Part shown: positions 53,438 through 62,840 of the stretch, piece after piece
Layout: the number at the start of each line of letters is the position of its first letter
How positions within the stretch are numbered: position 1 is the first letter of the stretch
Source of the DNA: Macrothele yani
Taxonomy: Eukaryota; Arthropoda; Arachnida; Araneae; Macrothelidae
DNA length: 64,000 bases
Reading direction: 5' to 3'
Assembly: GCA_039090855.1 (NCBI GenBank)
Contig: CM077011.1
Span: forward strand, 17,671,001 to 17,735,000
Program-made: the position numbers and the translations under genes
Notes under the pieces: model-generated
Seen by the model: the letters and a program-made list of their open reading frames with translations, nothing else
Database searches by the model: none
Told to the model about the DNA's origin: nothing

Positions 53438-55050
53438 CATCATCATCATCATTGTCAACCATTATCAATCCACTGCTGGACGAAGGTCTCCCCAAGTTTC
53501 CTCCACAACGGTCTGTCTTGTGCCAGTCTCCTCCATGTCACCCCTGCATACTTTCGAATTTCATCCACCCATCTCCCATGTGGTCTTCTTCTGGGTGTTT
53601 TCCTGTCCCTTGGAATCCAATCTAAAATTTCGGCTGTCCATCGATGATCTGTCCTTCTGGCAGTATGTCCAGCCCATTGCCATTTCAGGGATTTAACTCT
53701 GATCATGATGTCTTCCATTCTTGTGATTTTTCGGATCCACGAGTTCCTCTTCTTATCTCTCCTGGTTACACCAAGCATGCATCTCTCCATGCTTCTTTGA
53801 GTTGTCTGCAGCCTTTGTATGTCTCTTTTAGTTAAGGTCCACGTCTCTGCACCATACGTAAGCACTGGAAGGATGCATTGATCAAACACTTTTCTTTTAA
53901 GACATAATGGCATATTGCTCTTGAAAATTATGCTGTTTCTTCCAAACGCTCTCCAGGCAAGTTTTGTACGCCGATTAATTTCTTCATGAATGTGACCCTC
54001 ACTTGATATCTGCTGTCCAAGATAAACGTACGTGTCTGTTATCTCCAGCTTTTCTCCATCAATCGATAAATCTTCATTTCTTGTAAAAGCATTGAACATC
54101 ACTTTTGTCTTCTGAAAGTTCATTTTTAATCCCACTTCTTTACTCTTGTCAGCAAGTTCCTGGATCATACTCTGCGGCTCTGATGGGCTAGTTGCAAAAA
54201 TGACTACGTCATCAGCAAAACGAAGGTGGGTTAGATAATCTCCATTAATCTTTATCCCCTTGTTTTCCCAGCTCAGTGACTGAAAAACTCCCTCCAATGT
54301 GGCATTAAAGAGCTTCGGAGATATGGTGTCACCTTGTCTCACTCCCTTTCCAATTTTTATGTGTGTTGTATTTTCAAACAGCCTAATCTTTGCACTTGCA
54401 TTTTCATAGATGTTATTAATAATATTAATGTATGCATCTTCAATACCGCAGGTTTTCAGAGCCATTGTAACTGCTGATGGTTTCACCGAATCAAAGGCTT
54501 TTTCATAATCGATAAAAGCCATGCACAATGGAAGTTCATATTCCCTTGTTCTTTCAATTAGTTCTCTCAGCACATGGATATGATCTATTGTGCTGTAGCC
54601 ACTCCTGAATCCAGCTTGTTCTCTCGGTTGAGCCATGTCCAGTGTTACCTTCAAGCGGTGTGAAAGAACTTTAGTGAAGATTTTATAAACTACTGATAGG
54701 AGGCTGATAGGTCTGTAGTTTCCGAGATCCTCAATGTCACCTTTCTTATGTAGCAGGATCATTGTAGCGGTGTTCCAATCCTCAGGAATCTTTCCTTCAT
54801 TAAGGCATCGAGTGAAAATTTGGGCGAGTACTGTTTCGATTTCTCCACTTGCTTCTTGTATGATGTCTACAGTAATTCCATCTTCTCCTGGAGCTTTTCC
54901 CCGCTTCATGTTCTTGATTGCATGTGCAACTTCTGCTGGAAGGACTGGAGGAACTCTGGTACTGGTATCTTTCATGATGTCTGGAGTGCATGTATCATCC
55001 CTTTCATATAATTTGGAGTAGAAATCTTTCACTCTTGTCAAAATTTCTCC
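53438..55050 (-). mobile_element. RTE-A LINE, 5'-truncated, with exact TSD
   Basis: 1613 bp inserted with an exact 12-bp TSD (TCTTATTTATAT) at 53426-53437 and 55051-55062. The 3' end is a (TGA)n tail (ATCATCATCATC on the plus strand), typical of RTE-clade LINEs. The expected N-terminal apurinic endonuclease domain and 5' end are missing. Confidence 0.93.
53455..55041 (-). CDS. Reverse transcriptase, N-truncated RTE-like LINE protein
   Basis: A continuous 528-codon frame. Full RTE proteins are about 1000 residues and begin with an endonuclease, which is absent here. RT motifs run in order: LHKKGDIEDLGNYRPISLL (residues about 97-115), AGFRSGYSTIDH (143-154), FIDYEKAFDSV (176-186), GVRQGDTISPKLFN (233-246) and the catalytic FADDVVIFA (275-283). 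The family C-terminus (AETWTLTKRD, WAGHTARR.D.RW, QQWIDNG) ends at the stop by the (TGA)n tail. In a living element the protein copies its RNA at nicked target DNA. The absence of stops implies recent insertion. The ATG at 55041 is only the first internal methionine, so independent expression is doubtful. Confidence 0.9.
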   Translation of the reverse strand: MTRVKDFYSKLYERDDTCTPDIMKDTSTRVPPVLPAEVAHAIKNMKRGKAPGEDGITVDIIQEASGEIETVLAQIFTRCLNEGKIPEDWNTATMILLHKKGDIEDLGNYRPISLLSVVYKIFTKVLSHRLKVTLDMAQPREQAGFRSGYSTIDHIHVLRELIERTREYELPLCMAFIDYEKAFDSVKPSAVTMALKTCGIEDAYINIINNIYENASAKIRLFENTTHIKIGKGVRQGDTISPKLFNATLEGVFQSLSWENKGIKINGDYLTHLRFADDVVIFATSPSEPQSMIQELADKSKEVGLKMNFQKTKVMFNAFTRNEDLSIDGEKLEITDTYVYLGQQISSEGHIHEEINRRTKLAWRAFGRNSIIFKSNMPLCLKRKVFDQCILPVLTYGAETWTLTKRDIQRLQTTQRSMERCMLGVTRRDKKRNSWIRKITRMEDIMIRVKSLKWQWAGHTARRTDHRWTAEILDWIPRDRKTPRRRPHGRWVDEIRKYAGVTWRRLAQDRPLWRKLGETFVQQWIDNG

Positions 55051-55052
55051 TC

Positions 55053-55062
<10 letters not shown>

Positions 55063-55087
<25 letters not shown>
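55063..55087. repeat. (TA)n microsatellite, left part
   Basis: This TA run continues the LINE target site and ends at Tc1-13. It resumes at 56306-56340 on the other side, so it was one run before the insertion. Confidence 0.93.
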
Positions 55088-55090
<3 letters not shown>

Positions 55091-56302
55091 TATCTACCAA
55101 CATGTAATTGGACACCCCTACAATCGACGATATCTGCTGTCCTGAAACACGTCACGGCCGCCGCCGTTAAATATCGTGTGGGAAACAACAACGCATCCAG
55201 TCTCATGCAAGATGCCACGCAGTTCGGAGCTCTCTGATTTCGAGAAAGGTGTAATCGTCGGGTATCAGAGAAATGGCAGATCCATACGTGACATATCCAG
55301 CGAGTTGAAGTACCCAAAATCTACAATGGCCTACGTGATTGGCAAGTGGAAGATAAGAGGTGACTGTCGGAATATGCCCCTACCAGGCAGACCACAAGAG
55401 TGGGAGTTAGAGACCGTCGAGTGTTGGCCAGAGAAATTCGGAAGAACCGCACCAAATCGATAGGCCACATCCACGAGGAATTTCAACAGGCATCCGATAG
55501 TGTTCCTTTGATGAATTTCATGTGCAAGGAAGCCCATCTGCTCGGTTATCATGGACGTGCTGCCGCCCACAAGCCTTTGATCACCAAGTCCAATAGCGCT
55601 GCTCGGCTAACGTGGTGCAAAGACCGTCGACAGTGGAACGCTGAACAGTGGAAACACGTTCTCTGGAGCGACGATTCAAGGTTCACCCTCTACCGTTCGG
55701 ATGGCAGGGTCTGGGTTTTGCGTCTACCTGGAGAACGCTCCCTGCCGGAATGTATTGTGCCAACTGTGAAGTTCGGCGGCTGTGGAATTATGCTATGGGA
55801 GTGTTTCTCCTGGTATGGCACGTGACCCTTGGTCGCAATTCCTGGTAGACTCAATGCCGTGACCTACTGCACCATTTTGGATGACCATGCGCTTCCTACT
55901 TTGCGGCAGTTTTACGGGGTGGTCCCATGTTACTTTCAGGATGACAATGCCACCTGTCATGTTGCGAGGTCCACCATGGCTTGGTATGGTGACAATGGGG
56001 TTAATTGAATGGACTGACCTGCACAGAGCCCGGATTTTAACCCTATCTTGCACCTCTGGGAAGAGTTGGAGCGTCGACTTAAGGGGTGTCCCCACCGTCG
56101 GAAATCGGTGAAGGAGCTGTCCTGTCTTCTCCAAGTCGAGTGGAAGAAAATACCGTTAGCCGTCGTACAACGCCTGGTTGAGAGTATGCCCCGGAAGGTC
56201 GCAGCTCTAATCGCCGCTCGTGGAGGCTCCACCAACTATTGAAGGTGAATAAACTTCGTTTTCTTTTGCTATCACTGGTGTCCAGTTACTTGTTGGTAGA
56301 TA

Positions 56303-56305
<3 letters not shown>
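55088..56305 (+). mobile_element. Tc1-13: complete Tc1 element inside a (TA)n run
   Basis: 1218 bp with TIRs CACTATCTACCAACA(T/A)GTAA matched for about 29 bp. TA target bases are embedded in the flanking TA microsatellite. Confidence 0.95.
55212..56242 (+). pseudogene. Tc1-13 transposase, frameshifted, catalytic E lost
   Basis: ATG at 55212 opens MPRSSELSDFEKGVIVGYQR with a helix-turn-helix. The frame shifts near 55395 to 55400-55825 (RDRRVLAREIRKNRTKSIGH). The first catalytic site reads LWSDDSRF, the second YFQDDNATCH in a third frame at about 55930. The third reads SPDFNPILHLWEE, where the catalytic E is replaced by L. The C-terminus MPRKVAALIAARGGSTNY ends at 56242. Confidence 0.9.

Positions 56306-56340
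<35 letters not shown>
56306..56340. repeat. (TA)n microsatellite, right part
   Basis: About 35 bp of TA repeats continuing the run at 55063-55087. Confidence 0.95.
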
Positions 56341-56342
<2 letters not shown>

Positions 56343-57129
56343 AATTTTCAAATTAATGAACTTAACCAATAAAATTGGCTGAGGAGCCCTAGGCCAATCA
56401 TCAGGAAAACACACCCGGTGCCCCTGAGTCGGAAAGTTAAGGTTTCATAAGAGTGCCTCCATTTTAAAAAAAAATTCCAAACCATTGACGTCCTTATTAA
56501 AATTTTGATATGTAAATTTTTTTTTAGGCACTCTGTTATTCCTACTTGAACAAATAAACCTACGAAAAAAAATTAAACTTCAGAACCAAAATACCTGGTC
56601 CCATCTATTAATTAACCATTTTCTAGGGCCACAATCAATCTGTTTTTTCCTCGGAGTAGCCCAGGAGACTTTTAACCTACATTACTTACATCCAACAGAT
56701 TTTTTTTGACGTTTGTTTCTTGGGTCGATTTTCAGAAGGTAACTCTTTGACTGTTTTTCGTACTTTAAGAACGCACCATGAGGTAGATTTTGGAACAGGT
56801 TACATCTCTTAATCGTGAACTATTCCATTTGTTTACATTTTTGAGAGAAGACTGGGGACAGGTATTTTGATTGTGAAGTTTCATTTGTTTCGTTGCTTTA
56901 TATGTTCAGGTAGGAAAGACAGAGTGCCTACACAAATTTAACATCTCAAAATTTAAAAAATAAACACGTCACTGGTTCGGCGGTTTTTAAAAAAATGAAG
57001 GCACTCTTATGAAGATTGAACTTTCCGACTCAAGAGCTTCGGGTGTCTTTCCCTGATGATTGGCCTAGGGCTCCTGAACCAATTTCATTGGTAAAGTTCG
57101 CTAGTTAGGTTCATTGATTTACAAATTCC
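56341..57129. mobile_element. MITE-2: fold-back element with arms of about 280 bp
   Basis: Outer arms 56341-56460 and 56998-57129 are about 80% inverted matches (GGAATTT...AATGAAC, AGGAGCCCTAGGCCAATCAT, GAGTCGGAAAGTT, CATAAGAGTGCCT). Pairing continues inward (GGCACTCTGT, AAAATACCTG) to about 56610 and 56855. No coding sequence. It adjoins the TA run. Confidence 0.82.
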
Positions 57130-57304
57130 GGTTCTGCATGATTTGGGTGTTCCATGGCACTATGATTTGGTTGCTTCTTGCTTTCGTATTTCTGGTATAT
57201 AACACACAACTGGCTCTTGCAGCATAGCGCAGATATCTTGTATGTAGACAATGATAATTGCATTGGTGTTGGGGCATTTTCCCTTTCAATATGATGAATA
57301 TATA

Positions 57305-58735
57305 CACTGCCGGAAAGCGAAAAAAGAACAGCAAGAAGGAATTTGCGGACGATCATGAAATTTACATATGTTAATGGGGTCAAGTTTACGTAGGTGTGAT
57401 GTTAATTTCGGGACCAACCGGTGAGCGCGTACGCCACAGCACAGCATAATATTCAAATTATCGTTGGTGGCATTTAAGGAGTACGGCGAAGGGAATATAA
57501 TCAGTCGTCGGCGTACGGACACGTGCGAAGACCCTGAAGAAGCTGCAATGCCTGGACATGGAAGACGTGTACGATTTCAGCAGTTATCGGACTTTGAGAG
57601 AGGTCGTCTAGTCTGACTCCGCGAGGCCGGGTGGTCATATCGTCGTATTGCGGAGCGAATTGGACGGGAAGTATCGGTGGTGGTACGATGGTGGCGCAGA
57701 TGGTCCGAGGAACATTCTCACACGAGAAGACGTGGAACCGGGAGTCACAGATGGACTGATGAGTGGACCGATCGACGCATAAGAAAAACGGCGTTGTCAA
57801 GCAGAACATCCACTGCGACGTAAATCCGAGCTGCCGTTGCACCTGAGGTGACTGTGCGAACAATCCGCAACCGTCTACTGGGTGCAGGACTACGTGCACA
57901 TGTGCCTCTGGCATGTGTAACTCTGACTCAAGCCCACCGTCAGGGACGACTGCAGTGGTGCCGCCAACGTCTGCACTGGAAAACGCAATGGCGATCTGTC
58001 GTGTTCAACGATGAAAGCAAATTCTGCTTGGGAGCCTCCGATGGCCGTATGCTTGTTCGCAGACGCACAGGGGAGCGTCTCCACCCTTCTTGCATCCGCC
58101 AGCGACACACACGGCCTACACCTGGTCTCCTGGTGTGGGGAGCGATCAGCTATCACTCCCGTACACAACTAGTGTTTGTACCGGGTACGTTAAACATCAC
58201 CTCCTACATCAACAACATCATTCAGCTGGTTGTTGTGCCATTTGTAAGGTCGGTCCATCGTGGTGTTTTCCAGCAAGATAACGCACGCCCACACACGGCA
58301 CGTGCAACGCGACATGCACTTCAGGGTGAGATACAACTTCCATGGCCTGCACGTTCACCGGATTTGTCCCTCATTGAGCATGAGTGGGATTTTATTGGAC
58401 AACGACTTATCCGGTCTCCACGGCCAGCCACGACCATTCTCGATTTACGCGTCCAGGTTGAGGATGCTTGGAACTCAATACCCCAAACTTACATCCAACA
58501 TCTGTACGACAGACTCCATGCCAGAACTGCGCAGTGTGACGCAGTTCATGGCGGTTCAACCTCGTACTAACCATGTTACATGGAAATGTTCTTTTTCAGT
58601 TTACCAGCAAATACAGCTGTATTTTGCCATAATGTTTTGATCACGATATCCTCTGTATTCCATTATTATGCTGTATAAATTTAGTTGGTATCAGACGTCT
58701 CCTTCTTGGTGTTCTTTTTTCACTTTCCGCCAGTG
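57305..58735 (+). mobile_element. Tc1-14: complete element, family of Tc1-1
   Basis: 1431 bp. TIRs begin CACTG(C/G)CGGAAAG. TA lies at 57303-57304 and 58736-58737. Confidence 0.95.
57548..58570 (+). pseudogene. Tc1-14 transposase, two early stops, intact core
   Basis: One frame of 340 residues plus stop, beginning MPGHGRRVRFQQLSDFERGR. In-frame TGA at 57614-57616 and TAA at 57821-57823 lie in the DNA-binding half. From 57848 to the stop at 58570 the frame is open and holds the first catalytic site, VVFNDESKFC (the usual S before DES is N), then QQDNARPH and SPDLSLIEHEWD, again with 32-residue spacing. The C-terminus DRLHARTAQCDAVHGGSTSY is complete. This copy preserves the start codon that Tc1-1 lost. 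Confidence 0.93.
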
Positions 58736-58742
58736 TATATAT

Positions 58743-58865
58743 ATCATCATTCATCATCATAGTATTCAACCATTATCAATCCACTACTCGATGAAGGTCT
58801 CCCCACGTTTCTTCCACAACGATCCTTGTGGCAGTTTCTTCCATGTAACACACACGCACGCGCGC

Positions 58866-58917
<52 letters not shown>

Positions 58918-59600
58918 GTTCCTTCATCAGGCCATTTTTATTAAGTGCTCTTCCTGTTCCATCAGACCATGTTCGCCTAGGTCGGCCTCTATTTTATCTT
59001 TTTTCGTTTGTTTGATTCCAATTCCACGACAATTTTGGGCAAACTTTGATTTGTCATCCTTTTAACATGACCAAACCAACGTAATTGTCTCTTGTGTATG
59101 TCTTCTAAAATTGTTTCTTTCACTTCCATTAATTCTTTAATCCTTTTATTATTTTCTATCTTCTCGACACCCTACATGATATTTTTAAACATCCATCTCT
59201 ACAGCTGCTATTTTTGTTTCTATCCACTTCTGTTAATCGCCAGGCCTCAGCCCCAATCAGTAAGAAGCTCTTAACAATAATATTATAAATACCCAATTCC
59301 CCTTCTGGTTATTTCATCACTCCATCACATTCCACTCAGGAGTTGGCATTTTTTTTTAAATGAAGTCACTCTCATAAAACCTGAACAGCGTTTCTTCCCT
59401 GTGCTGTTCTATTTCTAAGTTCCATTGTATGTCCACCTTCTTGTACAATTTTAACACCTGGATAACTATAATGATCATATCTTCCAATTACTTCGTTATC
59501 TTCTAGGTTGTTTTCATTACTTCCAATGCATTAATAGTTTGTTTTATTTAACTTCATAGTTAATCGCCATTTTTCATCATTTTTTATATTCTTCTAGTCA
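58743..59600 (-). pseudogene. LINE-C: diverged RTE-like LINE 3' end
   Basis: The first 100 bp match the RTE-A 3' end (ATTATCAATCCACT.CT.GA, GAAGGTCTCCCCACGTTTC). A CA/CG microsatellite follows, and then minus-strand fragments of the LINE C-terminus: RGRPRRTWSDGTGRALN, LLIGAEAWRLTEVDR, and YPGVKIVQEG. Many stops. It is older than RTE-A. Confidence 0.72.
58848..58915. repeat. Alternating CA/CG dinucleotide tract
   Basis: About 68 bp of strictly alternating purine and pyrimidine: a CACACG block, a CGCGCGCG core, (CGCA)n, then (CA)n. Confidence 0.97.
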
Positions 59601-60499
59601 TTAGAACGATAATTTAATGCAAAATTTAATACAGCACACTTTATTAAAAAAAACTGCATTTTAAAATAAGTTATACACAGAAAACCACGATAAAGCGCAT
59701 TTCATAACTTTTCACCGTTTCTGTTGGTCCGGAAATCTTTTGCCGCAAATACCAAGCCTTTCAGTTCATCATGTGTTATAATGTGACACTAAACTTGTAT
59801 GACTGCTTCTATCAATTTTGTTTAATTTCTTTGTTGCTTCCGACTAACAGTTTTCCTTGCTGCATAGATTTTCCATTGGATTCAAATTAGGGAAATTTTA
59901 TATATAACAATTCTATTGAAGGAAGGTTTTCGTAGTTACGGGTGAGAAACATCAAAAAGTCTCAATTTAAAAGGGAACTTCAATATTTGCAACTTTAGTT
60001 TTGTCAAAGGAACAACTATTCCAAGGCTGTTCGACCATGGAATGAGTTTCAACGGCAGATCATCCGCACACAACACTGATATCAGCAAAATCAACGGCAA
60101 GCGTTGGTTTTAGTGTTGTAAAGCGCAACGTCCTTCGGTGAACTCTTCACCAGTTGTAACACACGCTTCATCATCTGGTAGTCCATCGGACGAGTTTGGT
60201 TGTTTTGGAGAATCCTAAAGCTCGGTGAAGGCCCTCTCCTGTACACATAACAGAATGTCCCCGTCAACAACGCGAGATTCGTGTAGGAATTATGTGAATA
60301 AATGTGTGTTGAAGAACATAACTAGTTTGCAGAGAGTCCCTATCTCAACCGGAAACTGCTTTGCTGTAAACCATGAAGTACCGTTGAGATTAATTAGGAC
60401 GCCGACTGTGAGCTAGACTGAACTGGTTGACATCAGTGTCTGACTTGTAACGCAGTTATGGCATGATGGAAGGAAATTACTGCAGAAACGTAGTGTTGT
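59601..60499. other. Unannotated DNA, 59601-60499
   Basis: No supported gene or element. Confidence 0.4.
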
Positions 60500-60707
60500 T
60501 GTTGTTTGGGGGTTTATCGACCACCGTGAGCCACTCTATGAACTATAAACAGTCGTCTATTCCTAATTTAGGGTAAGAATACAGGGAGAGAAGGGAGACA
60601 GTGCCGTAAAGAGAGACAAACTAAACATACATGCTTCAGCGGGATTAGAACCCGGACCTATCTCCGACGAATGGTCAGAAGCCAGCGCTTAGACCACCGC
60701 CCCACCC
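60500..60707 (-). mobile_element. SINE-A copy 10, old
   Basis: Minus-strand diverged copy: GGGGGTTTATCGACCACCGT, TAATTTAGGGTAAG, then a B box region GCGGGATTAGAACCCGGACC and a head GCGCTTAGACCACCGCCCCA. No TSD visible. Confidence 0.82.
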
Positions 60708-60819
60708 AAAATCTAATGGAAAGCCTTCCCGGCAGAATGGAGGCTGTGATAGCACCAAAGGGTAAACCAACTCGAATATTAACTCCTTTTCATTTAGAAG
60801 GAGCTTTCGAATAGGCAAG

Positions 60820-61043
60820 GCCGCCCCGGTGGCGCAGTGGTCTAAGCGATGGCCTCTGATCATTCGTCCGAAAGGGGTCCGGGTTCGAATCCCGGTGAGG
60901 CATGGATGTTGTGTTTGTCTTACGGCACTGGCTCTCTCCCTTCCCTGGAACCAGTGACCCTAAATTAGGGATGGGCGACTGCTTATAGCCCATTGAGTTG
61001 CTCACGGTGGTCGTTAAACCTCCAATCCAAAAAAATCCAAAAC
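60820..61043 (+). mobile_element. SINE-A copy 11, closest to consensus
   Basis: Full-length plus-strand copy with perfect A box (TGGCGCAGTGG) and B box (GGTTCGAATCC). The tail is CTCCAATCCAAAAAAATCC. A 7-bp TSD (AGGCAAG) lies at 60813-60819 and 61044-61050. Confidence 0.93.
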
Positions 61044-61050
61044 AGGCAAG

Positions 61051-61845
61051 TGGCTGGATAGTTTTCATCAGAGTGTGTATTTCGTACTTGAATTAACGTA
61101 CAGCTTTCACTACAGGTAGTAGAAAGTCATATCGCATTTTCAGCCATACATCTTCCAATTTTCCGATTTAAAATGTTCCTTTTGCGCCGGATGTACCCAG
61201 GTTTTGTATAAACCATATTTCTTCCTAGCTGACGCACGAAAGGAGCAATTTCAACTTGTGTACGTATTACTGGTTCTAGTTAATAACTTTAAAAATGCGC
61301 TTTGTAACTAGTTCTGCTTATTAAGGTGAAAACTGCCCACACTATGATTTTTAAATGGTGCACAATTTTGCTCAACCACTTTTTGCCTATTTTAAACCTG
61401 CTTCGAAATTTTTTTCCCACGTCGTAAATTTTTCAAAAATTCTTGTTTACTCTACCAGAGGATCCAATTTCACCTCTCTTACTTTTTCATGTTGTAACCG
61501 AATTCTTTGTGATGAAATGTCAATTTGCATCTCTTTTATTGTACAAATTTTGGATTTTTTCGTGATCAAGGTGCACGCTACCAGATTTAAATGCTTCTCA
61601 GCTTCCCTGGGCCGACTATATGATTTTACGTAATTCTCAGGTTCTCTTGGACGACTATGTGCAATTTTGTAAGCACACATGCCCACGGATGCACATAAAT
61701 TAATACATTTATATGCATCCGTGGTCATATGTGCTTACCCTGAATGTGGTCATCTGTGTTTATCCTGGAAAACTTTAATGGTACAAGAAACATACAGATC
61801 GTGTATTCGAAATTTTTGTGCATGTGGATACCAGCTTTTATTCTT
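61051..61845. other. Unannotated DNA with one hairpin
   Basis: No gene. 61670-61700 and 61707-61737 form a 31-bp snap-back with three mismatches and a 6-base loop (core CCACGGATGCA). Confidence 0.6.
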
Positions 61846-62560
61846 CAAACATCTTATACATGATCATGCGAAAAACATCTGGAAGATTCTTACAAATTGT
61901 AATGCATTTGAATATTATACATGATTATGCGACAAAATTCCGGACGACTCCTACAAATTTTAATTCCTTTGCACATCTTATACACGATCATGCGATAAAC
62001 GTCTGCACGATTCCTACAAAGTTCAATGTTTTTGCATCTTATACATTATCATGCGACAAACTTCTGGAATATTCCTACAAATGTTAATGCCTTTGCATCT
62101 TATATATGACCACGCGACATACTTCTGGAAGATTACTGAAAATTGCAATGGCTTTGCATCTTATACATGATCACGCGACATACTTCTGGAAGATTCCTGA
62201 AAATTGCAATGCCTTTGCATCTTATACATGACCACGCGACAAACTTCGGGAAGATTCCTAAAATTTGCAATGTCTTTGCATCTTATATATGATCATGCGA
62301 CAAACTTCTGGAAGATTCCTAAAAATTGTAATGAGTTTGCATCTTTTATATGATCATGCGACAAACTGCTGGAGGATTCCTACAAATTGCAATGCCTTTT
62401 CTTCTTATACATGCTCGTACAACACACTTCTGGAAGATTCCTACTAATTGTAATGCCTTTGCATATCTTATACATAATCATTGAACAAACTTCTGATGGA
62501 TTCCTACAAACTTTAGCGTCTTTTTATATCTCATAGATGATCATGCAACACACTTTTTAA
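61846..62560. repeat. 61-bp minisatellite, about 12 copies
   Basis: The unit is CTTATACATGATCATGCGAC, then AAACTTCTGGAAGATTCCTA, then CAAATTGTAATGCCTTTGCA. Units start near 61853, 61914, 61976, 62038, 62098, 62160, 62221, 62281, 62342, 62403, 62466 and 62528. They differ by 10-25%. Confidence 0.93.
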
Positions 62561-62697
62561 AGGTCTCTTTATAGACAAAGAAATGTGTCTAATGTCTCTT
62601 TCTCACAGGGATATGCCACCACGCTTATGAGCTTTTTCACATGAAGATGATCCTAGAAGCTTTCAGAGAAGCCAACATTTATCAGTTTTGTATTTAT

Positions 62698-62840
62698 CTT
62701 TTTTTATTTGGAGGTTTATCGTTCACTGTGGGCCCGTGCCGTAACACCAACCATGCCTTATCGGAGATTCGAACCAGGACCATTCTCAGACGAATGATTC
62801 GAAGCCAAAGCTGCGTATCACTATATCACCAGGGAGGCAA
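62698..62840 (-). mobile_element. SINE-A copy 12, internally deleted
   Basis: Keeps the 3' tail (TTTGGAGGTTTATCGTTCAC) and the tRNA head with B box (GGAGATTCGAACCAGGACC). It lacks about 70 bp between them. The A-box end is degraded. Confidence 0.8.

Noticed and set aside
53644..55021. Plus-strand frames opposite the RTE reverse transcriptase
   Set aside because: They are antisense shadows of the 528-codon frame, and the same shadow appears at 26627-27043.
60790..61068. Protein frame on the minus strand (92 codons)
   Set aside because: It is the antisense of a SINE-A copy. Similar frames appear at 4254-4601, 11467-11913 and 50459-50707 for the same reason.
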